From positions 1-33,686 of the forward strand of contig JABUSV010000148.1 of assembly GCA_021442555.1 (NCBI GenBank): a stretch of 33,686 nucleotides of DNA, read 5' to 3'. This DNA is from Pseudobutyrivibrio sp. GTDB taxonomy: Bacteria; Bacillota; Clostridia; Lachnospirales; Lachnospiraceae. The notes beneath the pieces were generated by a model that did no database searches, was not told the DNA's origin, and saw only the letters and a list, made by a program, of their open reading frames with translations. This document shows positions 1 to 8,400 of this stretch, in pieces. Position numbers and translations under genes: made by a program. Numbering within the stretch: position 1 is the first letter of the stretch; each line of letters starts with the position of its first letter.

Positions 1-1028
1 CGCTGCTGCATGAGAGCCTCACCGCTTACTACAATAAAAAGCTCCCACTTGCTGTGGTGCCAGTGTTGTCCCTTGGTGATGCCTGGTTTGCTGACGTTTA
101 CAGAAAACTGGCCGCCTGAGACGGTGTGTATAAGCTCTGTAAAGCTTCCTCTTGCATCTACATTGGTCTTGAATTCATAGCTTATCTTATCCTCTGGAAG
201 GTAAGACAGATATGTGCTGTATAGTTTTTTTGCAAAGCTGCCTGCAGGAATACATGGCATGTCATGGGTAGACTCTTGTGCTACAAATTCATCCAACAGG
301 TCTACTATCTCACCTAATGTCACATTGTCTGTAACAGGCACATGGCAGTATCTTCCGTTTACATCAGGTACTGCTCCGTTACCATCGAATTCACAGCGAC
401 TAGGAGTGTCATTTAGTGCTCTAAACATCTCATCTATGAGATCGTCTATGTATACCAGTTCAAGCTCTGTGCTTCTGTCATTTACTGTTATTGGAAGGCC
501 ACAGGCCTTGTTATTGCAAAATGTAGCTACTGCCGAATTATAGTTAGGTCTGCACCACTTACCATAGAGGTTTTGGAATCTGTAAACATATACCTTGGCA
601 TCAGTAGCCTTACCATATTCTTCAAACAGCTCCTCACCAGCCAACTTGCTCTTTCCATAGTCACTATCAGCATATCTGCCAAGCAGTGATGCCTGTATAG
701 AGCTTGAGAGCATGACAGGGCATGTGTTGTTATACTTTTTAAGAGTATCAAGAAGTTTTGTGGCAAATCCAAAGTTGCCCTTCATAAATTCTTCTGGATT
801 CTTAGGTCTGTTTACACCAGCCAGATTGTATACAAAATCTGCCTGCTGACAATATTGTTCCAACTCCTCTTCTGTGGAGTCGATATCATATTCAAAAATC
901 TCTAGGTCAGATGGATTGGATAGTCCTGCAATCTTGTGATTCGAATCCTTGCCATCTCGCACTGCCTCAAGGGTTGTTACCAGATTCCTGCCCACAAATC
1001 CCTTGGCACCAGTGATTAATATTTTCAT
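1..1028 (-). CDS. capF: CapF/FnlB/WbjC-like bifunctional NAD-dependent reductase with C-terminal cupin domain (partial, runs off left edge)
   Basis: ATG at 1028-1026 (minus): MKILITGAKGFVGRNLVTTLE...; C-terminal cupin-type stretch DARGSFTELIHTVSGGQFSVNVSKPGITKGQHWHHSKWELFIVVSGEA is characteristic of CapF. No stop in the window, so absent from the ORF track. Confidence 0.85.
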   Translation of the reverse strand, partial: MKILITGAKGFVGRNLVTTLEAVRDGKDSNHKIAGLSNPSDLEIFEYDIDSTEEELEQYCQQADFVYNLAGVNRPKNPEEFMKGNFGFATKLLDTLKKYNNTCPVMLSSSIQASLLGRYADSDYGKSKLAGEELFEEYGKATDAKVYVYRFQNLYGKWCRPNYNSAVATFCNNKACGLPITVNDRSTELELVYIDDLIDEMFRALNDTPSRCEFDGNGAVPDVNGRYCHVPVTDNVTLGEIVDLLDEFVAQESTHDMPCIPAGSFAKKLYSTYLSYLPEDKISYEFKTNVDARGSFTELIHTVSGGQFSVNVSKPGITKGQHWHHSKWELFIVVSGEALMQQ

Positions 1029-1762
1029 TATTTTGCACCGCCTGTTAATACAATATTTGCGCCTGACATGGAATCTGTGGCATCTGACAACAGATACTCA
1101 ATAGTTGGCACCACGTCCTCTACAGTCAGATTGCGGCCCAACGCACTTCCCAAAGCTCCCTGTTCAACAATCTGAGTCGGTAATTCTGACAAGAATCTCG
1201 TCTCTATCATATCTGGAGACAATCCATTAACCGTGACTCCCTTGTCTGCATATTCCACTGCAAGAGACTTCATTAACCCTAAAAGCGCATATTTGTTTGT
1301 GGTATATGCTGATTGAAATTTGGCTGGATTTCCAACCACATTGGCTGTCAGCATAAAAACAACCTTGCCATATTTTTGTTTGGCCATATTGGGCATAAAA
1401 GCCTTTAATATCTGCACAATAGAAAGAACGGAGGTCTGATAATCAGATTCAAATGACTCCACCGATTCCTTTCTAAACTGCAAGACCTGCATCTTTCGAG
1501 CAGACAAATGAAGAATATGATCTGGCAACAAATCTCTGGAAGTAATATCCTCTATCATAGCCGCTATACTGTCGGTACTGGAAAAATCAGCCTGAACCGG
1601 TATGACTTTTTCTCCTAATTCTTCTGCCAACTGATCAACAACTATCCTTGAGGAATTGTAATGAGCAAGAATGTGTGTATAATTACATGCTATTTTTCTA
1701 ATAAGCGCACTTCCTACATCTGAGGATGCACCAGTTATCAAAATTATCTTGTTATCTTTCAT
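1028..1762 (-). CDS. SDR family oxidoreductase (FabG-like)
   Basis: ILITGASSDVGSALI Rossmann motif, AYTTNK (YxxxK) and ADKGVTVNGLSPDMIETRF; 244 aa; TAATG overlap with capF-like start. Confidence 0.85.
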   Translation of the reverse strand: MKDNKIILITGASSDVGSALIRKIACNYTHILAHYNSSRIVVDQLAEELGEKVIPVQADFSSTDSIAAMIEDITSRDLLPDHILHLSARKMQVLQFRKESVESFESDYQTSVLSIVQILKAFMPNMAKQKYGKVVFMLTANVVGNPAKFQSAYTTNKYALLGLMKSLAVEYADKGVTVNGLSPDMIETRFLSELPTQIVEQGALGSALGRNLTVEDVVPTIEYLLSDATDSMSGANIVLTGGAK

Positions 1763-2174
1763 GCAAAAAGCCTATATTCATGGTACCTTTAAGCACCTTC
1801 TTTTGGTTTTGATTAGTGATAGTAACATCTATCTCCATGGTCTCAACTGACTCGTGAAGTTCTTTAACTTTACCTGTGATAGTAAGTTCATCTCCAATAT
1901 ATACTGGATTCTTTAGCTTTGTCTCAACAGAATGAATGAGACTATATCTGCCTGGCAGATATACTCCGGCAAGTGTAGACAAAAATGCTGATGTAAGCAT
2001 GCCATACACAACCCTGCCTGGATGTCCCACTTCATGCGCAAAATCCTCATCCATGTGAAGTGGATTGTTGTCCCCTGTGATTGCATAGAATTGACTTAGC
2101 ATTTCCTCTTTTACAACTACTGTAAAGGACTCCGTTAAACCAACTTTTATATCCTGAAAACTATAAGTGTTCAT
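1752..2174 (-). CDS. MaoC family (R)-specific enoyl hydratase-like hot-dog protein
   Basis: Motif FYAITGDNNPLHMDEDFAHEVGHPGRVVYGMLTSAFLSTLAGVYLPG typical of MaoC/PhaJ hydratases. Confidence 0.88.
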   Translation of the reverse strand: MNTYSFQDIKVGLTESFTVVVKEEMLSQFYAITGDNNPLHMDEDFAHEVGHPGRVVYGMLTSAFLSTLAGVYLPGRYSLIHSVETKLKNPVYIGDELTITGKVKELHESVETMEIDVTITNQNQKKVLKGTMNIGFLHER

Positions 2175-2176
2175 GG

Positions 2177-2416
2177 CTATACTCTTGCTATGATTGCATC
2201 TACCATTTCACCAACATTTTTAAAGCTGTTTACTTCTCCCATATTAAACTTAATACCAAAAGCCTTTTCTACAGCTACCACCAGGTTGATGTGTTCCAAT
2301 GAGTCCCAGTCTTCAATATCGTCTGAGTTTGTCGATTCTGTAACAACGATATCATCGTCGTCAAAAATGTCCTTAAATATAGGATTGAGTTTTTCGATTG
2401 CTTCTGCTTTTGTCAT
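2177..2416 (-). CDS. Acyl carrier protein (operon A)
   Basis: 79 aa, acidic, phosphopantetheine-site motif DWDSLEHINLVVAVEKAFGIKF. Confidence 0.88.
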   Translation of the reverse strand: MTKAEAIEKLNPIFKDIFDDDDIVVTESTNSDDIEDWDSLEHINLVVAVEKAFGIKFNMGEVNSFKNVGEMVDAIIARV

Positions 2417-2417
2417 T

Positions 2418-3461
2418 TTATTTCTCCCAATTTGCTAATGCTTCCTGCACGTAATCTGCGGTCAATATCTTTTCTACAGTGCCGGCCACGTCAAGTCTTC
2501 TGGTGTTATGTGAGTTGTAGGCTTCTGGAGCCATGGTCTGTACTTCACCATTTACAAAAAACTTATCGTAGTTGAGGTCTCTTCCATCAGGAAGAACTCT
2601 GTAGTAGTTGCCCATATCAATACTTCTTATGCACTCTTCGTTGGTCATAAGAGTCTCAAAAAGCTTTTCTCCGTGACGGGTTCCGATAATATTTGTTCCT
2701 GTATCTCCGAAAAGCTGCTGAACTGCCTTGGCCAAATCTCCAATGGTAGAAGCATCTGATTTTTGAACAAAAAGGTCTCCTGGCTCACCGTGCTCAAAGG
2801 CAAACATAACAAGAGCTACCGCTTCATCCAGGTTCATAAGGAATCTTGTCATGTTAGGGTCTGTGATTGTAATAGGATTGCCCGCCTTAATCTGGTCGAT
2901 AAAAAGTGGAATAACCGACCCGCGGGAACACATGACATTGCCATAACGGGTACAGCAGATTGTAGTCTTGCCAGCTGCTACTCTGGCGTTGGCATATATT
3001 ACACGCTCCATCATAGCCTTTGAGATACCCATTGCATTGATAGGATATGCCGCCTTGTCAGTAGACAGACATACCACTCTCTCTACTCCTGCGGCCACTG
3101 CTGCATGAAGTACATTGTCTGTTCCCTCCACGTTGGTTCTTACAGCCTCCATTGGGAAGAATTCACAGGAAGGAACCTGCTTTAATGCTGCTGCATGGAA
3201 CAGAAAATCCACTCCCTGAATAGCATCCTCTATGGACTGCTTATTGCGAACATCTCCTATGTAAAACTTAACCTTGCTGGCATTTTTAGGGTCCTTTGCC
3301 TGCAGTTCATGTCTCATATCATCCTGCTTCTTTTCATCACGGGAAAAAATACGAATCTCCTTCAGGTCTGAATCTAAAAAATGCTTGAGAACAGTCGAAC
3401 CAAAAGAACCGGTTCCTCCTGTTATCATAAGTGTCTTGTCTTTAAAAAACTTGGTTTCCAT
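2418..3461 (-). CDS. capE: CapE/FnlA/WbjB-like UDP-GlcNAc 4,6-dehydratase (5-inverting)
   Basis: TGGTGSFGSTVLKHFL, RIFSRDEKKQDDMRHEL, FHAAALKQVPSCEFFPMEAVRTNVEGT, STDKAAYPINAMGISKAMMERV. Confidence 0.87.
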   Translation of the reverse strand: METKFFKDKTLMITGGTGSFGSTVLKHFLDSDLKEIRIFSRDEKKQDDMRHELQAKDPKNASKVKFYIGDVRNKQSIEDAIQGVDFLFHAAALKQVPSCEFFPMEAVRTNVEGTDNVLHAAVAAGVERVVCLSTDKAAYPINAMGISKAMMERVIYANARVAAGKTTICCTRYGNVMCSRGSVIPLFIDQIKAGNPITITDPNMTRFLMNLDEAVALVMFAFEHGEPGDLFVQKSDASTIGDLAKAVQQLFGDTGTNIIGTRHGEKLFETLMTNEECIRSIDMGNYYRVLPDGRDLNYDKFFVNGEVQTMAPEAYNSHNTRRLDVAGTVEKILTADYVQEALANWEK

Positions 3462-4642
3462 TATAAAAATGCCTCCAACTTATCTATTATCTGATGTTTA
3501 TCAAAATGCTCCCTGTTGTAGTTAAGAGCATTGTCACCCATTTTATCAAGCTCTGCAGAAGTCTTGTCTCTAAGAGCTCTGATCGCAGATTCTATGGCAT
3601 CAATATTATCCTGCGCCACACATATACCACACTTAGCCTCTTCTATGATGGCTCTGGTCTCACCAGAAGCTATTGCAAAAAGAGGAACCTGACATGCCAT
3701 GTAGCTCTGCAGCTTGGCAGGAATATACAAATCATATGTAGGGTCTGCTGCATATATAATCAGTGCCGCATCGGCTGCTGCCATATATTCAGGAATCTTT
3801 GCCGCAGGCTGTCTGTCTATTAATTCAAATCTGTCTGATACATCAAGCTCAGTAATCTGTCTTATAAGAGCCTCCTTGGCGCTGCCATCTCCTATTATGG
3901 TAAACCTGATATCAGTATCTCCAAGTCTTGCAGCAAGCTGTGGCAGTATCTCGAGGCCCTGTGCTTGTCCCACATTGCCTGCAAAAACTATGTTAAAGCC
4001 TTCGTGACTGACCTTGGGAAATGGCTTATATATCTCCTCCGCATACTGCGGGAGATAATGTACCTTGTCCTTATCTGTACAACGCTGCTGTATTCTGCCT
4101 ACCATGCTTGGGCTGGTCCCAAGAATAGTACTGCAGCCCTTGTATATGTTCTCCACCATCCTGATGATTGGTCTGATGACAACGGGTGTATCTACTCCTG
4201 TCACCTGAATAAAATTCTCAGGCCACAAATCCTGCACATACATGGTGCATGGCACCTTGTGCTTTTTAGCGTATCTGACAGCCACCTTACACTGATTGAT
4301 AGGTGAGGTATCCACTGTTAGTACTGTATCAGCCTCAATCCTGGTAAAAATATTCCAAAAGAAGCCTGATATTGGAAAGCTGATGTAGTTGAGGATAAGC
4401 ATAAGCTTGTTATGTCCTCTTGGAATCAATGGAATCCTGATAATGTCGATTCCCTCCCAGGTCTCTGTTCTTTTCTTAAATAACCCGTATCCAGGATAGA
4501 ACTTTCCATGAGGATAATTGGGAATACCTGTAAGCACAGTAACCCTGTGGCCTCTTTTAACCAGCTCTCTGGCTATATCGTTGGTCCGAAACTGCTCTGG
4601 GTAGAAGAACTGATAGACCAACAGTATGTGTTTACTTTCCAT
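3461..4642 (-). CDS. Glycosyltransferase family 4 (WbuB-like)
   Basis: HILLVYQFFYPEQFRTNDIARELVKRGHRVTVLTGIPNYPHGKFYPGYG...; VFAGNVGQAQGLEILPQLA; position next to CapE-like gene. Confidence 0.85.
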   Translation of the reverse strand: MESKHILLVYQFFYPEQFRTNDIARELVKRGHRVTVLTGIPNYPHGKFYPGYGLFKKRTETWEGIDIIRIPLIPRGHNKLMLILNYISFPISGFFWNIFTRIEADTVLTVDTSPINQCKVAVRYAKKHKVPCTMYVQDLWPENFIQVTGVDTPVVIRPIIRMVENIYKGCSTILGTSPSMVGRIQQRCTDKDKVHYLPQYAEEIYKPFPKVSHEGFNIVFAGNVGQAQGLEILPQLAARLGDTDIRFTIIGDGSAKEALIRQITELDVSDRFELIDRQPAAKIPEYMAAADAALIIYAADPTYDLYIPAKLQSYMACQVPLFAIASGETRAIIEEAKCGICVAQDNIDAIESAIRALRDKTSAELDKMGDNALNYNREHFDKHQIIDKLEAFL

Positions 4643-6065
4643 CTGAAAGGTCTCCTAATATTTCTTCTGCACTTAGCACCTTGTCAAACCCTTCGGTACT
4701 CTCCTTCTTAAACAGAATACGAATGGTCATAAGGATTATCTTGATATCAAGTAGCAGTGTGTAGTTCTCTATATACATTAGGTCAAGTCTTAGCTTGTCG
4801 TAAGCTGTGGTATTGTACTTACCAAATATCTGTGCGTAGCCTGTCAGACCTCCCTTGACCTTGTACCTGAATACAAACTCAGGAATAGCAGCAGAATACT
4901 CCTGCACATTTTCTACTCTCTCAGGGCGTGGGCCCACAAGACTCATATCACCTCTGATGATATTAAAAAGCTGTGGCAGCTCATCTATACGGGTAGCTCT
5001 TATAAAATGCCCTACTCTTGTAATACGACTGTCCCCATCAACCGCTGCCTGAGCTCCGTTTTTCTCAGCATCCACTATCATGCTGCGAAACTTTAGAATA
5101 TCAAACTCTCTCATGTCTTTGGTGATACGGCGTTGTCTGTAGAACACCGGCCCGTGGTCCTCTAACTTAATAGCCAAAGACACAACAAGAAGCAGTGGCG
5201 ATAATATAACCACCGCTATGAGACTGAGTACTATGTCAAAAAATCTCTTTATAAGCTCTTCCTCTACACTGATTCCCGTACTCTTAATCTCTACAAGAGG
5301 AGAATCAAAGAGGTGTATTCTGTCTCCGCCACCGATAATGACATCAGATATCTTGGGAGTAAGGAAGGTTCTTATCTCGTTTAGATACAGATATTTAAGT
5401 AAATCATTACGCTGTCTGGCATCTACATCACATATTACAACAGCATCATATTTGTCTGCTCTGGCGCATATCTCGTCCAAGCCTACATCTATGGATACAA
5501 GTTCCTGCACTCTGTAGCGGTCGCTTATATCATCAAGCTTGGTCTTGAGCACGACGCTACCCTTGTTGCCATATACCATAAGTACAGAGCTTGGGACTGC
5601 TATCCTATTATATATTCGACTATAGATGGCAATAATTACAGAAGATACCACAATGTCTGCTACCATCATCAGAAGAACAGGCACAGCATCTATCATTACA
5701 TTGGCCATAAGACACAGCTGCAGATATGTAATCACATCAGTGATAATCAGCGCTATCCACTGAGAAAACATGATGTCAGTAAGCTTAAGCTGTCCTAACT
5801 TAAATCCATCGCACAGCCCTATTAGTACCGCTGCAATCAGGCCATACACTGCAAGAAGTATGTACTTACCACGACCTAAAAACGGATCAAACAGTTCCCA
5901 GCTAAATATCATATTTCGCCAGAACCACAGATATACAATGGCTAATACTATTATCTCCAGCACAATAACTGTCTTCTGGGTTATTTCGATTTTCTTTTGA
6001 TTGTTTATTTTTTTCATAATAGGTATATTACGCTTGTATTCTGCCTCAAGGCATACTACGAGCAT
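4632..6065 (-). CDS. Polyprenyl-phosphate sugar phosphotransferase (bacterial sugar transferase domain), operon A
   Basis: N-terminal TM segments; C-terminal GPVFYRQRRITKDMREFDILKFRSM...RATRIDELPQLFNIIRGDMSLVGPRPE...KGGLTGYAQIFGKYNT. True start may be the internal Met at 6017. Confidence 0.9.
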   Translation of the reverse strand: MLVVCLEAEYKRNIPIMKKINNQKKIEITQKTVIVLEIIVLAIVYLWFWRNMIFSWELFDPFLGRGKYILLAVYGLIAAVLIGLCDGFKLGQLKLTDIMFSQWIALIITDVITYLQLCLMANVMIDAVPVLLMMVADIVVSSVIIAIYSRIYNRIAVPSSVLMVYGNKGSVVLKTKLDDISDRYRVQELVSIDVGLDEICARADKYDAVVICDVDARQRNDLLKYLYLNEIRTFLTPKISDVIIGGGDRIHLFDSPLVEIKSTGISVEEELIKRFFDIVLSLIAVVILSPLLLVVSLAIKLEDHGPVFYRQRRITKDMREFDILKFRSMIVDAEKNGAQAAVDGDSRITRVGHFIRATRIDELPQLFNIIRGDMSLVGPRPERVENVQEYSAAIPEFVFRYKVKGGLTGYAQIFGKYNTTAYDKLRLDLMYIENYTLLLDIKIILMTIRILFKKESTEGFDKVLSAEEILGDLSDGK

Positions 6066-6084
6066 TTTGATTTTTAATATTTCT

Positions 6085-6113
6085 ATTATGCATTATTTTT
6101 ATAATATGTACAA
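6085..6113 (-). promoter_or_regulatory. Putative sigma70-type promoter for operon A
   Basis: Minus strand TTGTAC (6113-6108), 17-bp spacer, CATAAT (6090-6085); AT-rich surroundings; followed by the sugar-transferase ORF. Confidence 0.4.
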
Positions 6114-6121
6114 GTCTGCGG

Positions 6122-6157
6122 TTCTTTAGAAAATCTTAAGATTCTTTATAGAATCTT
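6122..6157. promoter_or_regulatory. Putative operator: two 16-bp direct repeats at 20-bp pitch plus nested palindromes
   Basis: TTCTTTAGAAAATCTT (6122-6137) and TTCTTTATAGAATCTT (6142-6157), 14/16 identical; perfect palindrome AATCTTAAGATT (6132-6143); inverted repeat AAGATTC/GAATCTT (6138-6144/6151-6157). Confidence 0.4.
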
Positions 6158-6160
6158 TGG

Positions 6161-6189
6161 TTGATATTTTTCTTGACCAAACTTAATAT
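6161..6189 (+). promoter_or_regulatory. Putative sigma70-type promoter for the SGNH hydrolase gene
   Basis: TTGATA (6161-6166), 17-bp spacer, TAATAT (6184-6189); downstream SD GGAGG at 6210-6214 before ATG 6220. Confidence 0.5.
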
Positions 6190-6219
6190 ACAAGATGTAC
6201 AACGAAATGGAGGTAATTT

Positions 6220-7419
6220 ATGCAGAAAAATTTATTACTAAAAATACTATTCTTGTGCCTGGGTATTACCGCTGTTACAGCTTTTATGGTGCTTTTCCTT
6301 TCAAAGAATATAGAATCCACTGAGGAGGATGAAATCCCAACGGCAGTTGTTTCCGAAGCAGACAATACTGTTTCTGCCTCATCCGCCACAGTTAACAAAC
6401 CCAACGCAGATGCTACCAAAAAAGAAGCAGGCAATGGCCAACCAGCCATTATGATTACACCTGCTGACGACAGTTCTACTGATTTTGATGAATCTACCTT
6501 AAGACCTGTTCCTGGTTCTGACTCAACATATACTCCTGACAGAGCAGAGATGCCTGGTATTATGTGTTGGGGTGATTCCCTTACTGTAGGTTATCTGGGT
6601 ACTCATTCTTATCCTTCTCTTTTGAACCAGTGGCTGGCTCAGGACGGATACAAATGCGATGTAGTCAACATGGGGGCTACTGGTGAAGATTCACGAGCTA
6701 TCGCAGCAAGAGCAGGCGGAATACCTATGCTTTTGAAGGGAGAATGTATCATACAAGGTGACCGTGAGCCTTCAGATGCTGTTTTTGTAGATCCAAATGG
6801 CAAAGAGATTCATATTCAGCTCTATGACAGTGTTGGTGTTAATCCTGCCTATGTAACCGACGAAGACGGTAATACTGTTGAGGTAGAGATTTACAACAAC
6901 GATATCTATACAGGCTATGCCAACTATACAGTAAAGGCCTACGAAGAGGGACATCTGATTCCTATGAAGGCAGGCGACGAAATCATCCCTTACGGTGCCA
7001 AGATTCATCCTGATTATCTCAAAATAATATATTCTGGTAACAACGGTGGTTTCTCAGATATGCAGGAATACATAGACCAGATTGACAGCATTATCAATCA
7101 CTCTGGATACAAAGAGTTCTACATAGTAATCGGCATTACAGTTCCTGGTATCGTAGACTTTGACGAATATGACAAGGTAATGGAAGCAGCTTATGGCAAC
7201 CACTACCTCAACTTCAGAAAATACCTGGCCGAATATGACTATACTGAGTTGGGCTATGCGCCTTCAGAGTCTGACAGAAACTGCTATCTCCACGGCGATT
7301 ATTCACCTTGGATGATGTCTGATGAGCTTCACTTTAACGACACCAACTATTCTATTTTAGCTCAGGCAGTATATGAAAAAATATATGAGCTTGGTTACAA
7401 CGAAGGCTTTTACGAATAA
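6220..7419 (+). CDS. Membrane-anchored SGNH/GDSL hydrolase family protein
   Basis: N-terminal hydrophobic anchor (LLLKILFLCLGITAVTAFMVLFL); block I CWGDSLTVGYLG; block V-like SDELHFNDTNYSILA; only long plus-strand gene, with SD and promoter-like sequence. Confidence 0.78.
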   Translation: MQKNLLLKILFLCLGITAVTAFMVLFLSKNIESTEEDEIPTAVVSEADNTVSASSATVNKPNADATKKEAGNGQPAIMITPADDSSTDFDESTLRPVPGSDSTYTPDRAEMPGIMCWGDSLTVGYLGTHSYPSLLNQWLAQDGYKCDVVNMGATGEDSRAIAARAGGIPMLLKGECIIQGDREPSDAVFVDPNGKEIHIQLYDSVGVNPAYVTDEDGNTVEVEIYNNDIYTGYANYTVKAYEEGHLIPMKAGDEIIPYGAKIHPDYLKIIYSGNNGGFSDMQEYIDQIDSIINHSGYKEFYIVIGITVPGIVDFDEYDKVMEAAYGNHYLNFRKYLAEYDYTELGYAPSESDRNCYLHGDYSPWMMSDELHFNDTNYSILAQAVYEKIYELGYNEGFYE

Positions 7420-7430
7420 ATGATTACATT

Positions 7431-7462
7431 AAAAATGGGTGCTGCGAAAAGCACCCATTTTT
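7431..7462. terminator. Bidirectional rho-independent terminator between convergent genes
   Basis: Perfect 13-bp stem AAAAATGGGTGCT (7431-7443) / AGCACCCATTTTT (7450-7462), loop GCGAAA, A-tract and T-tract on opposite sides. Confidence 0.9.
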
Positions 7463-8400
7463 TACAAACCTCTTAACTTTAATTTTGATGGCAGACATCT
7501 GAATACCACGGTCTTGTGGAATCCTACAATCTCTCCATCTGCATGAACACACATAGGTCTGTCCATGACAATGTTCATTACGTGAAAATCAAAAAAATCT
7601 ATTCCCCGGCAGCCTCTGTGCTTACCCTTGATCAGCTTGAGCAACATCTCAAAGCAAAAGATTCTTGGGATATCGTGAGCTACTACAGCAGACAGCTGAC
7701 TGGAGGTTGGCTTGGCATATGGAACCATAGGGATTCCGCCTCCCTCATAAGCTCCATTCATGGCGGCAGCAAAGATTACACCTCTTACAGGTGACACATG
7801 TCCGTTGTAAGTGATGGTGGCATCAGCAAAGGGCATGGTAAAGATATCACCTACCGTTGTGATTCCGTAGGCTGCAGAACCTGCGTTAAACCTGTTGAGT
7901 AACTTTTTGAGCCTGCCCTCGTCTACCTGCTTGCACACCAAGGCATCCACTCCTATTCCAGAGCTGACACAAAACAGTCTGCTTCTTCCATCATCCGTGT
8001 CTACCTGGCCTAAGTCCACTCTAACACATCTGTCGTTTTCTAAAATTCTGTTTAGGATATCTTCATGACTACCTATTAGCCCAACACCTCTGGAAAAATC
8101 GTTAGCTGAGCCTGATGGAATATAACCTAACTCTACCCGCTCAAAATCTCTGATTCCATTGATCACTTCGTTGAGAGTACCATCTCCACCAAACACCACA
8201 AGCTTGATATCTTCATCAACAGATGTAATATCATGAGCCAGCTTGGTGGCATGTCCTACTCGTTCTGTTACGTGCAAATTATACTCTACATTTTTGGTCT
8301 TAAGAAGTGACTCTAACTCATCCCACGCTGCTGCAGCCGCGCCAGAGCCTGAATTCTTGTTTACGATAAACTCAAACATCATTCTTCTCCCATTGGCCAT
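7462..8400 (-). CDS. Diacylglycerol kinase family (YegS/BmrU-like lipid kinase)
   Basis: FIVNKNSGSGAAA..., LVVFGGDGTLNEVINGI, LGYIPSGSANDFSRGVG. Likely start is 8382 or 8379 (MMFEFIVNKN) behind SD GGGAGAAG. Confidence 0.88.
   Translation of the reverse strand: MANGRRMMFEFIVNKNSGSGAAAAAWDELESLLKTKNVEYNLHVTERVGHATKLAHDITSVDEDIKLVVFGGDGTLNEVINGIRDFERVELGYIPSGSANDFSRGVGLIGSHEDILNRILENDRCVRVDLGQVDTDDGRSRLFCVSSGIGVDALVCKQVDEGRLKKLLNRFNAGSAAYGITTVGDIFTMPFADATITYNGHVSPVRGVIFAAAMNGAYEGGGIPMVPYAKPTSSQLSAVVAHDIPRIFCFEMLLKLIKGKHRGCRGIDFFDFHVMNIVMDRPMCVHADGEIVGFHKTVVFRCLPSKLKLRGL

Noticed and set aside
214-543. Plus-strand ORFs antisense to minus-strand genes (e.g. 214-543, 2190-2438, 3494-3823, 8826-9293, 11507-12001, 21082-21525, 28527-28958)
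   Set aside because: They lie opposite well-supported genes, have low-complexity or implausible translations and no visible RBS or family motifs; treated as shadow ORFs.
527-772. Short minus-strand ORF within the capF-like gene
   Set aside because: Out-of-frame with the capF-like reading frame that is open from 1028 to the left edge.
6043-6054. Small palindrome TGCCTCAAGGCA near the operon A start as a riboregulator
   Set aside because: Stem of only ~4 bp with a 4-nt loop and it may lie inside the N-terminal coding extension; too weak to call.
6173-6178. TTGACC as -35 of the SGNH promoter
   Set aside because: No good -10 hexamer at 16-18 bp; TTGATA (6161) with TAATAT (6184) at exactly 17 bp is better.
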